Shown: positions 8,536 through 20,399, counted from the first letter of the stretch. The stretch: 64,000 nucleotides of DNA from Pseudomonas sp. 8AS (GCF_902506505.1 NZ_LR733406.1:2008117-2072116), one strand, 5' to 3'. The notes: a model not told the origin generated them from the sequence alone. A program made the numbers and translations.

Positions 8536-9065
8536 AGCGTCTGATCCTGGTGTTGCCGTTGCTGCTGTTCCTCGGCATTGCGCTGTTCCTCTACCGCGGG
8601 CTGTTCCTCAATCCGCAGGAGCTGCCCTCGGCGTTGATCGACAAGCCGCTGCCGGCCTTCAGCCTGCCGGATCTGAAGGACGAGCAGCGCCTGATCACCG
8701 AGAAGGATCTCAAGGGCCCGGCACTGGTCAACGTCTGGGCCACCTGGTGCCCGACCTGCAAGGCCGAGCACCAGATGCTCAATCGCCTGGCCAAGGCCGG
8801 TGTGGTGATCCACGGGGTCAACTACAAGGATGACGGTGCGGCCGCGCGTAAGTGGCTGCAGGACTACCTCGACCCCTATCAGGTCAACGTGGCCGACCCG
8901 CAGGGCTCGCTGGGCATCAACCTGGGGGTCTACGGCGCTCCGGAAACCTTCCTGATCGACGCCCAGGGCATCATCCGTCACAAGTACGTCGGCGCCATCG
9001 ACGAGGGCGTCTGGCGCAAGGAGCTGGCGCCGCGCTACCAGGCCCTGCTGGAGGAGAAGCCGTGA
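8532..9065 (+). CDS. ccmG: Thiol:disulfide interchange protein CcmG (DsbE)
   Basis: 177 residues: an N-terminal membrane anchor (about 4-22), then a periplasmic thioredoxin fold with active site WATWCPTC (Cys73, Cys76). The conserved cis-proline region is GVYGAPETF. CcmG reduces apocytochrome c or CcmH before haem attachment. It overlaps ccmF and ccmH by 4 bases at each end. Confidence 0.96.
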   Translation: MKRLILVLPLLLFLGIALFLYRGLFLNPQELPSALIDKPLPAFSLPDLKDEQRLITEKDLKGPALVNVWATWCPTCKAEHQMLNRLAKAGVVIHGVNYKDDGAAARKWLQDYLDPYQVNVADPQGSLGINLGVYGAPETFLIDAQGIIRHKYVGAIDEGVWRKELAPRYQALLEEKP

Positions 9066-9544
9066 AGCGTCTGCTGATCGCCTGCCTGCTCGGCCTGAGC
9101 CTAGTCGGCATAACCCGAGCCGCCATCGACACCTACCAGTTCAAGGACGAGGCCGAGCGCGAGCGTTTCCGCAGCCTCACCGCGGAGCTGCGCTGCCCCA
9201 AGTGCCAGAACCAGAACATCGCCGACTCCAACGCGCCGATCGCCACCGACCTGCGCCGGGAAATCTTCCGCATGCTCGAAGAGGGCAAGAGCAACGCCGA
9301 GATCGTCGACTTCCTGGTGCTGCGCTACGGCGACTTCGTGCTCTACAAGCCACCGGTCGATACCCGCACCTACCTGCTCTGGTACGGCCCGTTCGCCTTG
9401 CTCGGCCTGGGCGCACTGGGCCTCGTGGTGCTGGTGCTGCGCCGGCGCAAGGTGGAAAACAATCCCGCGCAGGTCGCCTTGTCGGCCAGTGAAAACCAGC
9501 GTCTGCAGACGCTGCTTGAGCAAAATTCCCAGGACCCCAAATGA
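9062..9544 (+). CDS. ccmH: Apocytochrome thioreduction protein CcmH (CycL)
   Basis: 160 residues starting at GTG 9062. A signal peptide (residues 1-20) precedes the three-helix periplasmic domain with redox motif LRCPKCQNQ (Cys45, Cys48). One C-terminal transmembrane helix (about 105-125) and a short cytoplasmic tail follow. It works with CcmG and CcmF in reducing and ligating apocytochrome c. It is the short CcmH form; the TPR part is the separate next gene, ccmI. Confidence 0.95.
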   Translation: MKRLLIACLLGLSLVGITRAAIDTYQFKDEAERERFRSLTAELRCPKCQNQNIADSNAPIATDLRREIFRMLEEGKSNAEIVDFLVLRYGDFVLYKPPVDTRTYLLWYGPFALLGLGALGLVVLVLRRRKVENNPAQVALSASENQRLQTLLEQNSQDPK

Positions 9545-10740
9545 TCGAATTCTGGCTCGCTGCCGGCCTGCTGTTGCTGGTCGCCCTGGCTTTCCTGCTG
9601 ATCCCGGTATTGCGTGGGCGCAAGGCCCAGGCCGAGGAGGATCGCACCGCTCTCAACGTCGCCCTGTACCAGGAACGCCTGGCCGAACTGCAGGGCCAGC
9701 AGGCCGCCGGCGTGCTGACCGCCGAGCAGCTGCAGGCCGGGCAGGCCGAGGCCGCCCGCGAGCTGCTGGCCGATACCGAAGGCAGCGAGCGTGCTGGCGC
9801 GGTGCGCCTGGGCAAGGCGCTGCCGCTGATCGCCGCCCTGCTGGTGCCGTTTGCCGGCCTGGGCCTGTACCTGCACTGGGGCGCCAGCCAGCAGCTGGCC
9901 GAACTGGGCGACCAGCGCCAGCCGAGCATCGGCGAAATGACCGCGAAGCTGGAGCGGGCCGTCGAGGCCGATCCCCAGTCGGCCGAGTCCTGGTATTTCC
10001 TCGGCCGCATCTACATGGCCCAGGAACGCGCCGGCGATGCGGCCAGCGCCTACGAGCGCGCGGCCGTGCTGGCCGGGCGTCCGCCGGAGCTGCTCGGCCA
10101 GTGGGCTCAGGCGCTGTACTTCGCCGGCAACAAGCAGTGGTCGGCGCAGCTGCAGGCGCTGACCGACGAGGCGCTCAAGGCCGACCCGCAGGAGGCCACC
10201 AGCCTCGGCCTGCTCGGTATCGCCGCCTTCGAAGGCGAGCGCTTCGCCGAGGCGATCGGCTACTGGCAGCGCCTGGTCGACCAGATGCCGGCGCAAGACC
10301 CGGCGCGCGCCTCGATCCAGGTCGGCATCGAGCGGGCCCGCGAGAACCTGCAGGCGGCGGGCCAGCCGGTGCCCGAGGCCGTGACCAAGGCCATGCCGGT
10401 GCTCAAGGTGCGCGTCGAGCTGGCGCCAGCCCTGCAGGGCAAGGTGCAGCCGGGCGACAGCGTGTTCGTCTTCGCCCGTGCGGCCTCGGGCCCGCCGATG
10501 CCGCTGGCGGTCAAGCGCATGACCGTGGCCGAGCTGCCGGTCGAGGTCGAGCTGAGCGATAGCGACGCGATGATGGCGCAGCTGAAGATCTCCAGCTTCC
10601 CCGAGGTGCAACTGGTGGCGCGTGTCTCGCGCGCCGGCAATGCCACGGCCGGGGAATGGATCGGTCGTGGCCAGCCGATCCCCAGCAGCACCTTGGAGCG
10701 CCAGCAGCTGATCATCGACAGCGCCGATCAGGCCAAATGA
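9541..10740 (+). CDS. ccmI: Cytochrome c biogenesis TPR protein CcmI (CycH)
   Basis: 399 residues. Two N-terminal transmembrane helices (about 4-22 and 93-113) flank a cytoplasmic coil ([15 protein letters not shown]). A periplasmic TPR region follows, including [25 protein letters not shown]. The C-terminal beta-rich domain contains [37 protein letters not shown] sequence, as in CcmI. It chaperones the C-terminus of apocytochrome c to CcmFH. Last gene of the ccm set; its stop overlaps the following lipoprotein gene by 4 bases. Confidence 0.94.
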   Translation: MIEFWLAAGLLLLVALAFLLIPVLRGRKAQAEEDRTALNVALYQERLAELQGQQAAGVLTAEQLQAGQAEAARELLADTEGSERAGAVRLGKALPLIAALLVPFAGLGLYLHWGASQQLAELGDQRQPSIGEMTAKLERAVEADPQSAESWYFLGRIYMAQERAGDAASAYERAAVLAGRPPELLGQWAQALYFAGNKQWSAQLQALTDEALKADPQEATSLGLLGIAAFEGERFAEAIGYWQRLVDQMPAQDPARASIQVGIERARENLQAAGQPVPEAVTKAMPVLKVRVELAPALQGKVQPGDSVFVFARAASGPPMPLAVKRMTVAELPVEVELSDSDAMMAQLKISSFPEVQLVARVSRAGNATAGEWIGRGQPIPSSTLERQQLIIDSADQAK

Positions 10741-11066
10741 TGGGCGCTGTTCGCCATGCCTGGCTGGTGCTGTTGTTGCTCGGCGGCTGCAGCCTGAACG
10801 CCACGCGCCCGCCGTCGCCGCCCGCCGCGCCGGCGCCGGCGCAGACCCATCCGCGTTTCGCCCCGCCACCGGTGGGCAACAGCTACTGGGATGGCCGCCT
10901 GGGCGTGTATGTGCTCAAAGGCGGTCGCGACCTGTACTACCGCGACCGCACCTATTACCGCTGGAGCGGCGGCTGGAGCTGGGCGAGCAACCCGCAGGGG
11001 CCCTGGCAGGCGACCGACAGCAGTGGCGTGCCGGCGGGGCTGGGCCAGCGCTACGCCCGCCCATGA
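10737..11066 (+). CDS. Small lipoprotein, W/Y-rich repeat family (paralogue 1)
   Basis: 109 residues. Signal peptide with lipobox LGGC (Cys18), a P/A-rich linker (about 23-42), then a small aromatic-rich domain: [33 protein letters not shown], and QGPW. The same pattern recurs in the next gene, so the two are tandem paralogues. It starts in the ATGA overlap with ccmI and is probably cotranscribed with the ccm operon. I do not recognise a named family or function; the envelope location is inferred from the lipobox. Confidence 0.75.
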   Translation: MMGAVRHAWLVLLLLGGCSLNATRPPSPPAAPAPAQTHPRFAPPPVGNSYWDGRLGVYVLKGGRDLYYRDRTYYRWSGGWSWASNPQGPWQATDSSGVPAGLGQRYARP

Positions 11067-11136
11067 CCGGGCGGCTGCAACCTGGCCGCCGGCGCGCGGT
11101 CCAACTTCATGTTGCCTTTCAATCGAGGTCGTCATC

Positions 11137-11838
11137 ATGTATCGGCGTGCGTTGCTGCTGTTTGCCCTGCTGTTGCCGTTGTCGGCCTGCACCCTGAGCC
11201 TGGGGGACGGCTATGGCTATCGCCACCCGCACCATGTGCCGCCGCCCTATGGCCAGTGGCGCTGGGACGATGACCTCGATGTGTATGTGAGCATCGGCTA
11301 TCCGCGCCTGTATTTTCGCGATCGGATCTATTACCGCTGGGACGATCATGGCTGGTACTGGGGCGATCATCATGGCGGTCCCTGGCGGCCGCAGGGTCAC
11401 AGGAGCATGCCGCCGGGCCTGTACCGCGAACATCCGCATTCCGGCTCCCAGGGCGGGCAGGGCGGCTCGGGTCGCCATGATTCCGGCCCCGGCCAGGAAC
11501 AGTGGCGCGCTCCCCGGGACCAGCAAGACCAGCAAGACCAGCAGAACTACCAGGGTCAGCAACGTCAGCAAGGCAGGCAGAACTACCAAGGCCAGCAGCG
11601 TCAGCAAGGTCAGCAGAACTACCAAGGCCAGCAACGTCAGCAAGGTCAGAACAAGCAATCGGGTCAGCAAGGTCAGCCGCACTACCAGTCCCAGTCGACT
11701 GGCAGCAAGGACGGCCCGCCATCCTCTGCCCAGGGAGGCCAGGCCAAGCAGGTGCATGGCCAGGCGCCGGGTAAAGGCCTGGGCCAGGGCCAAAGCCAGG
11801 GCGCTCAGTCCCAGGGGCAGCGCAAGCCGCAGTACTGA
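11137..11838 (+). CDS. Lipoprotein with aromatic-rich domain and Q/N/G-rich repeat tail (paralogue 2)
   Basis: 233 residues. Lipobox LSAC (Cys18), then a domain homologous to the upstream lipoprotein (WRWDDDLDVYVSIGYPRLYF, RDRIYYRW, GGPW, MPPGLY; about residues 35-100). The rest (about 105-233) is low complexity: a DQQ run, three contiguous 12-residue repeats beginning QNYQGQQRQQG, and further Q/G/S-rich sequence. ATG 11137 follows GAGGT with good spacing. Likely outer-membrane anchored; the tail may be disordered or adhesive. No function is recognised. Confidence 0.8.
   Translation: MYRRALLLFALLLPLSACTLSLGDGYGYRHPHHVPPPYGQWRWDDDLDVYVSIGYPRLYFRDRIYYRWDDHGWYWGDHHGGPWRPQGHRSMPPGLYREHPHSGSQGGQGGSGRHDSGPGQEQWRAPRDQQDQQDQQNYQGQQRQQGRQNYQGQQRQQGQQNYQGQQRQQGQNKQSGQQGQPHYQSQSTGSKDGPPSSAQGGQAKQVHGQAPGKGLGQGQSQGAQSQGQRKPQY
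11542..11649 (+). repeat. Three tandem 36-bp in-frame repeats
   Basis: Units begin at 11542, 11578 and 11614 with CAGAACTACCA and differ at only a few third-codon or single positions. They encode 12-residue units beginning at residue 136 of the lipoprotein. Contiguous, in-frame and coding, so not CRISPR. Confidence 0.9.
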
Positions 11839-11854
11839 CGCGTTCGGACGAGTC

Positions 11855-11878
11855 GACGGCGATCCACGGATCGCCGTC
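11855..11878 (+). terminator. Hairpin, probable terminator after lipoprotein gene
   Basis: Perfect 10-bp stem GACGGCGATC / GATCGCCGTC with a CACG loop, 17 bases after the stop codon. There is no strong T run (GCTGTTTG follows), so it may end transcription weakly or protect the 3' end. Confidence 0.55.
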
Positions 11879-12008
11879 GCTGTTTGCCGGTCTACCGCAG
11901 AAAAAGCCGTTATTCACCGCCGGTCCGCCTCCGGGCTCCGCTAGCCGGGCGTCTGGCGCGGGCTTGTACCTCGCAGGGGCTGGCACCGCTGGCCGGCAAA
12001 CGGCAGTC

Positions 12009-12036
12009 TTGGCCGGCAAATACCCTGTGGTAAACT
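12009..12036 (+). promoter_or_regulatory. Candidate smc promoter
   Basis: TTGGCC at 12009-12014 and TAAACT at 12031-12036 with a 16-base spacer. Predicted transcription would start about 12043, before the short leader frame at 12078. Confidence 0.3.
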
Positions 12037-12077
12037 CCGCCGATCTTGCGTTTTACCCCCGAATTCCAAGGAAAAAC

Positions 12078-12155
12078 ATGACCTTCACGGCAGCGGACAG
12101 CCGCGCTCTGCAGTCTTCCGGGCTTGTCCCGGCGAAGGTCGTGGCATGCGCCTGA
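12078..12155 (+). CDS. Possible 25-codon leader ORF overlapping smc start
   Basis: An ATG preceded by AAGGAA (12068-12073) opens a 25-residue frame ending in TGA at 12153-12155, ten bases inside smc. The peptide is not hydrophobic and matches no family I know. The arrangement would allow translational coupling to smc, whose own ribosome binding site (GAAGG before 12146) lies inside this frame. It may be a chance frame. Confidence 0.25.
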   Translation: MTFTAADSRALQSSGLVPAKVVACA

Positions 12156-15100
12156 AGTGCATCAAGCTGGCCGGCTTCAAGTCCTTCGTAGACCCCACGA
12201 CCGTCAGTTTTCCGAGCAACATGGCGGCGGTGGTCGGGCCCAACGGTTGCGGCAAGTCCAATATCATCGACGCCGTACGCTGGGTGATGGGCGAAAGTTC
12301 GGCGAAGAACCTCCGCGGTGAGTCGATGACCGACGTCATCTTCAACGGCTCCAACACGCGCAAGCCGGTGACCCAGGCCTCCATCGAGCTGATCTTCGAC
12401 AACTCCGACGGCAGCCTGACGGGCGAATATGCCGCCTTCGCCGAGATTTCCATCCGCCGCCGGGTCACCCGCGACAGCCAGAACACCTATTTTCTCAACG
12501 GCGTGAAGTGCCGCCGCCGCGATATCACCGACATCTTCCTCGGCACCGGCCTGGGCCCGCGCAGCTACTCGATCATCGAACAAGGCATGATCAGCAAGCT
12601 GATCGAGGCGAAACCGGAGGATTTGCGCAATTTCATCGAGGAAGCGGCCGGCATCTCCAAGTACAAGGAGCGCCGCCGCGAGACCGAGAGCCGCATCCGC
12701 CGTACCCACGAGAACCTGGCGCGCCTGACCGACCTGCGCGAAGAGCTGGAGCGTCAGCTCGAACGCCTGCACCGCCAGGCCCAGTCCGCCGAGAAGTACC
12801 AGGAATACAAGGCCGAGGAACGCCAGCTCAAGGCCCAGCTGTCGGCCCTGCGCTGGCAGGCGCTGAACGAGCAGGTCGGCAGCCGCGAGCGGGTGATCGG
12901 CGATCAGGAGGTGGCCTTCGAGGCCCTGGTGGCCGAGCAGCGCAATGCCGACGCCAGCATCGAGCGCCTGCGCGACGGCCACCATGAGCTGTCCGAGCGC
13001 TTCAACCAGGTGCAGGGGCGCTTCTACTCGGTGGGCGGCGATATCGCCCGCGTCGAGCAGAGCATCCAGCACGGCCAGCAGCGCCTGCGCCAGTTGCAGG
13101 ACGACCTCAACGAGGCTGAGCGCGCGCGCCTGGAGACCGAGTCGCACCTGGGCCACGACCGTACCCTGCTGGCGACCCTGGGTGAAGAGCTGGCCATGCT
13201 CGAACCCGAGCAGGAGCTGACCGCGGCGGCGGCCGAGGAGTCCGCCGCCGGCCTGGAAGAAGCCGAAGGCGCCATGCATGGCTGGCAGGAGCAGTGGGAC
13301 GGCTTCAACCAGCGCAGCGCCGAGCCGCGTCGCCAGGCCGAAGTGCAGCAGTCGCGCAGCCAGCAACTGGAACAGAGCCTGGAGCGCCTGGCCGAGCGCC
13401 AGCGCCGGCTGACCGAGGAGCTGGCGCAACTGGCGGCCGATCCGGAAGATGCGGCGATCCTCGAACTGTCCGAGCAGTTGGCCGCCAGCGAGCTGAACCT
13501 CGAAGAGCTGCACGCCGTCGAAGAAGGCCTGGTCGAGCGGCTAGAACAGCTGCGTGGCGAACTGCGCCAGGCCACCCAGGCGCAGCAGCAGGCCCAGGGC
13601 GAACTGCAGCGCCTGAATGGCCGCATCGTTTCCCTGGAGGCCCTGCAGCAGGCCGCGCTGAACCCGGGCAAGGGCGCCGCCGAGTGGTTGCGCGAGCAGC
13701 AACTGAGCAACCGTCCGCGCCTGGTCGAAGGCTTGCGGGTGGAAGCCGGCTGGGAGCTGGCGGTGGAAACCGTGCTGGGTGCCGACCTGCAAGCGGTGTT
13801 GCTGGATGATTTCGCCGGGCTCGACCTGAGTGGCTTCGATCAGGGCGAGCTGCGTCTGGTCAGCCCGCAATCCGGCGGTACGCGAGTGGCCGGCAGCCTG
13901 CTGGACAAGGTCGAAGCCGGCTTCGACCTGGCGCCCTGGCTTGGCCAGGTGCGCCCGGTCGAGACGCTCGATGAGGCCCTGGCGCACCGTGCGCAACTGG
14001 GCGAGGGCGAGTCGCTGGTCAGCCGCGACGGCTACTGGGTCGGCCGGCATTTCCTCCGGGTGCGCCGCGCCAGTGCCGCCGAGAGCGGCGTGCTGGCCCG
14101 CGGCCAGGAGCTGGAGCGCCTGGGCCTGGAGCGCGAGGAACGCGAAGCGGCCCTGGCCGACCTGGACGAGCGCCTGCGGCAGCTGCAGGCCGGCCAGCGT
14201 CAGCAGGAAGACGCCCGCGAGCAGCAGCGCCGCCTGGTGCAGGACCAGGCCCGCCGCCAGGGCGAGCTGAAGGCGCAACTGTCCGCCGGCCAGGCCAAGG
14301 CCGAGCAGCTGAGCCTGCGTCGGCGCCGTCTGGATGGCGAATTGCACGAGCTGGCCGAGCAGCGCGAACTGGAGCAGGAACAGCTGGGCGAGTCCCGCCT
14401 GATCCTGCAGGAAGCCCTGGATGCTATGGCCATCGACACCGAGCAGCGCGAACAGCTGCTGGCCAGCCGCGACCAGCTGCGCGAGCGCCTCGACCGCATG
14501 CGCCAGGAAGCCCGGGCGCACAAGGACCATGCCCACCAGCTGGCCGTGCGCCTGGGCAGCATCCGCGCCCAGCACGAATCCACTCGCCAGGCCCTGGAAC
14601 GCCTGGAGCTGCAGTTCGAGCGCGCCATCGAACGCCGCGAGCAGCTCAGCCTCAACCTGGAGGAGGGCGAGGCGCCGCTGGAAGAGCTGCGCATCAAACT
14701 GGAAGAGCTGCTCGACAAGCGCATGGGCGTCGAGGACGAACTCAAGCTGGCGCGCCTGGCCCTGGAAGACGCCGACCGCGAGCTGCGTGATGCCGAGAAA
14801 CGGCGCAGCCAGGCCGAGCAGCAGTCGCAGTTGCTGCGCAGCCAGCTGGAACAGCAGCGCATGGGTTGGCAGGAACTCAGCGTGCGGCGCAAGGCGTTGC
14901 AGGATCAGCTGCTGGAAGACGGCTACGACCTGCATGGCGTGCTTGCCACGCTACCGCCTGAGGCCAGCGAGAAGGCCTGGGAAGAGGAGCTGGAGCGCCT
15001 CGCCGCGCGGATCCAGCGCCTCGGGCCGATCAATCTGGCGGCCATCGACGAGTACCAGCAGCAGTCCGAGCGCAAGCGCTACCTGGATGCGCAGAACGCC

Positions 15101-15634
15101 GACCTGGTCGAGGCGCTGGAGACCCTGGAAAACGTCATCCGCAAGATCGACAAGGAAACCCGCAACCGCTTCAAGGACACCTTCGACCAGATCAACGCCG
15201 GCCTGCAGGCGCTGTTCCCCAAGGTGTTCGGCGGCGGGCATGCCTACCTGGAACTGACCGGCGAGGACCTGCTGGATACCGGCGTGGCGATCATGGCGCG
15301 GCCGCCGGGCAAGAAGAACAGCACCATCCACCTGCTCTCCGGTGGGGAAAAGGCGCTCACCGCGCTGGCCCTGGTGTTCGCCATCTTCAAGCTCAACCCG
15401 GCGCCGTTCTGCATGCTCGACGAGGTGGACGCGCCGCTCGACGACGCCAACGTCGGCCGTTATGCGCGGCTGGTCAAGGAAATGTCGGAGACGGTGCAGT
15501 TCATCTACATCACCCACAACAAGATCGCCATGGAAATGGCCGATCAGCTGATGGGGGTTACCATGCACGAGCCGGGATGTTCGCGCCTGGTGGCGGTGGA
15601 CGTGGAGGAGGCGCTGTCGCTGGTCGAGGCTTAG
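12146..15634 (+). CDS. smc: Chromosome segregation ATPase SMC
   Basis: 1162 residues, full length. The N-terminal head has Walker A GPNGCGKSN (about 31-39). Long coiled coils flank a hinge at about residues 510-650. The C-terminal head carries the ABC signature LLSGGEKALTALAL (about 1062) and Walker B FCMLDEVDAPLDD (about 1090). SMC-type condensin organises and compacts the chromosome. scpA/scpB are not next to it. ATG 12146 gives the standard N-terminus RLKCIKLAGFKSF. It is followed by a hairpin and zipA, an order shared with P. aeruginosa. Confidence 0.97.
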   Translation: MRLKCIKLAGFKSFVDPTTVSFPSNMAAVVGPNGCGKSNIIDAVRWVMGESSAKNLRGESMTDVIFNGSNTRKPVTQASIELIFDNSDGSLTGEYAAFAEISIRRRVTRDSQNTYFLNGVKCRRRDITDIFLGTGLGPRSYSIIEQGMISKLIEAKPEDLRNFIEEAAGISKYKERRRETESRIRRTHENLARLTDLREELERQLERLHRQAQSAEKYQEYKAEERQLKAQLSALRWQALNEQVGSRERVIGDQEVAFEALVAEQRNADASIERLRDGHHELSERFNQVQGRFYSVGGDIARVEQSIQHGQQRLRQLQDDLNEAERARLETESHLGHDRTLLATLGEELAMLEPEQELTAAAAEESAAGLEEAEGAMHGWQEQWDGFNQRSAEPRRQAEVQQSRSQQLEQSLERLAERQRRLTEELAQLAADPEDAAILELSEQLAASELNLEELHAVEEGLVERLEQLRGELRQATQAQQQAQGELQRLNGRIVSLEALQQAALNPGKGAAEWLREQQLSNRPRLVEGLRVEAGWELAVETVLGADLQAVLLDDFAGLDLSGFDQGELRLVSPQSGGTRVAGSLLDKVEAGFDLAPWLGQVRPVETLDEALAHRAQLGEGESLVSRDGYWVGRHFLRVRRASAAESGVLARGQELERLGLEREEREAALADLDERLRQLQAGQRQQEDAREQQRRLVQDQARRQGELKAQLSAGQAKAEQLSLRRRRLDGELHELAEQRELEQEQLGESRLILQEALDAMAIDTEQREQLLASRDQLRERLDRMRQEARAHKDHAHQLAVRLGSIRAQHESTRQALERLELQFERAIERREQLSLNLEEGEAPLEELRIKLEELLDKRMGVEDELKLARLALEDADRELRDAEKRRSQAEQQSQLLRSQLEQQRMGWQELSVRRKALQDQLLEDGYDLHGVLATLPPEASEKAWEEELERLAARIQRLGPINLAAIDEYQQQSERKRYLDAQNADLVEALETLENVIRKIDKETRNRFKDTFDQINAGLQALFPKVFGGGHAYLELTGEDLLDTGVAIMARPPGKKNSTIHLLSGGEKALTALALVFAIFKLNPAPFCMLDEVDAPLDDANVGRYARLVKEMSETVQFIYITHNKIAMEMADQLMGVTMHEPGCSRLVAVDVEEALSLVEA

Positions 15635-15713
15635 CGGTCTATTGGGTCAAGATTGCCTGCTGACGGTGCACATTTACCGTTCGTCGTGCTAGCTTAGGCC
15701 TCAATTTTGTGAC

Positions 15714-15756
15714 ACGCGGAAAATACCTGTAAGAACATACAGTTGTCCGCGTTTTT
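15714..15756 (+). terminator. Two-part hairpin with T run between smc and zipA
   Basis: Outer stem ACGCGGA (15714-15720) / TCCGCGT (15746-15752), inner CTGT / ACAG, followed by five Ts at 15752-15756. It is consistent with an intrinsic terminator for smc, about 60 bases before zipA. It could alternatively act as a leader structure of zipA. Confidence 0.6.
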
Positions 15757-15815
15757 CAGGGGCAGGAAGCCCTTTTTCATCATCATATTTACTGGTTCAG
15801 GGGCTCGAAAACTTC

Positions 15816-19072
<3,257 letters not shown>

Positions 19073-19205
19073 CGGAGCTTGCAGCGCAGCGTGCAAGGGC
19101 AGTCAGCTTGCTATCCATGTTGCCCGGTTAGCCAGTTGGCGCTTCTACTTGTTGAGTGCAGCGTGTGAGCGAGCCTTGACACTCGTGCCTGTATTGGCCT
19201 TCCGC

Positions 19206-20081
19206 TCAATACCGGGCATGGCTGCGGGCTCCCACCATTTCCTCAATGCCCTCATCGGCTGCACCGGGCATCGCCGCCGGCCGGCATTCGCTGCGGTATT
19301 CGCTGGGTGTACAGCCCAGCAGCTGCTTGAAGACCCGCGCAAAGTAGGAGGGGTCTTTGAAGCCCGCTTCATAGCCGATGTTGGTTATCGGCATCTGGCT
19401 ATTGCTCAGCAACTCCCGGGCGAAATCCATGCGTTTGTGCAGGATGTACTCCATGAAGCCCTGGCCGAGCGTCTCCTTGAACAGGCGACAGAAGCGAAAA
19501 GGGGTCATGCCGCAGCGCTGGGCCAGGTCCTTCTGGTCGATGCTTTCACGGAAGTGCTGATCGATATGCTGCAGTGCCTTCTGCAGCGCCTGATGCTTCT
19601 GGTGTTCCTTGGTCAGGCGGATGCTCTCGGGCAGGCGGTTGCCGTGTTCAAGTAGCGGCTTCTTGGTATGAAACTCCTCACTCCAGCGCAGCTGGCAGAG
19701 CTGCTCCAGTGCATGCAGGTAGCGTTTTTTCTCGCTATCGGGCAGTGGCAGCACCATGTATTCCCAGACCTTTGCGCGCATGGCCCATACAGCCAGCTCT
19801 TCGGAATGCTGCACGGTGAACATGGTGATGGGGATCGAGGGGGCGGTGCGCTTGACCTCGAGCAGCAGATTCAGGCCCAGTGCGTCCGGCCGGTCGAAGT
19901 GCATGCAGATCATGTCCGGCTGCTGCCCGGGTTCGCGCTCCGCCAGGCTGGAGTCTCTGGCCAGCCGGCAATCGCAGGTCGCGCGGAACTGCGCGATCAG
20001 CTCCTCTGACGAGCGATCATGGGTAAGGTCGAGCCATAGCAGCAATGGCTTTCGCTGGAGGGGGGCGGAGTTAGACTTCAT
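19206..20081 (-). CDS. AraC-type regulator with degenerate receiver domain
   Basis: 291 residues. The C-terminal 100 residues form an AraC DNA-binding domain with two HTH units (QKDLAQRCGMTPFRFCRLFK and MPITNIGYEAGFKDPSYFAR). The N-terminal half looks like a receiver fold (LLLWLDLTHD; PDMICMHFDRPD; IPITMFTVQHS; EYMVLPL), but His61 occupies the usual phosphoacceptor Asp position and the conserved Lys before Pro near the end of the domain is Leu. Phosphorylation is therefore unlikely. It is divergent from flp across 415 bases, which makes it a candidate regulator of the Tad locus. That role is inferred only from position. Confidence 0.8.
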   Translation of the reverse strand: MKSNSAPLQRKPLLLWLDLTHDRSSEELIAQFRATCDCRLARDSSLAEREPGQQPDMICMHFDRPDALGLNLLLEVKRTAPSIPITMFTVQHSEELAVWAMRAKVWEYMVLPLPDSEKKRYLHALEQLCQLRWSEEFHTKKPLLEHGNRLPESIRLTKEHQKHQALQKALQHIDQHFRESIDQKDLAQRCGMTPFRFCRLFKETLGQGFMEYILHKRMDFARELLSNSQMPITNIGYEAGFKDPSYFARVFKQLLGCTPSEYRSECRPAAMPGAADEGIEEMVGARSHARY

Positions 20082-20120
20082 CTACTTATCTCGGCACATG
20101 TTCTTGTTCTCTAAAGTGAT

Positions 20121-20154
20121 GAGTATTGTCAGGGTGCCACTATTTCCAATACTC
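20121..20154. promoter_or_regulatory. Inverted repeat, candidate operator
   Basis: Perfect arms GAGTATTG (20121-20128) and CAATACTC (20147-20154) separated by 18 bases, 40 bases upstream of the AraC-type regulator start. It could be a binding site for the regulator itself. Confidence 0.45.
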
Positions 20155-20368
20155 AACGTGCATATTGCTTATTCACTTTTTGTCTATGCCGTCTCTAGTC
20201 TGTAAATTCCTTGATACATAAGTAACTTAGGCGAGTATGGCTCATGTTCATGCATGTGCCAGTCGATGACCGTCTGTCTCTTGCGAATCGTTTTCAGCTG
20301 CCCTTGCAACCCCTCCTTATTGTCTGGTGCCGGCCGCATCGCCGGCCGCCATGCCGTGCCATGCGCAA

Positions 20369-20399
20369 AAAAATCCTAGCGTTCGGCAAAAATCTCCTA
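20369..20399 (+). promoter_or_regulatory. Direct repeat AAAAATC(T)CCTA before flp
   Basis: AAAAATCCTA at 20369-20378 and AAAAATCTCCTA at 20388-20399. The CCTA ends are 21 bases apart, close to two helical turns, as expected for direct-repeat sites of AraC-type activators. Confidence 0.35.

Larger units (their letters stand above)
11839..12077. other. Intergenic region before smc
   Basis: No convincing gene. It holds a perfect hairpin (11855-11878), an 11-bp direct repeat TGGCCGGCAAA at 11990-12000 and 12010-12020, and a promoter-like pair at 12009-12036, the -35 of which overlaps the second repeat unit. Confidence 0.6.

Noticed and set aside
11542..11649. CRISPR-like repeats
   Set aside because: Units are contiguous without spacers, in frame and coding.
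12053..13513. 486-codon minus-strand frame over the smc 5' part
   Set aside because: Shadow of SMC coiled-coil codons; leucine/alanine-rich without structure.
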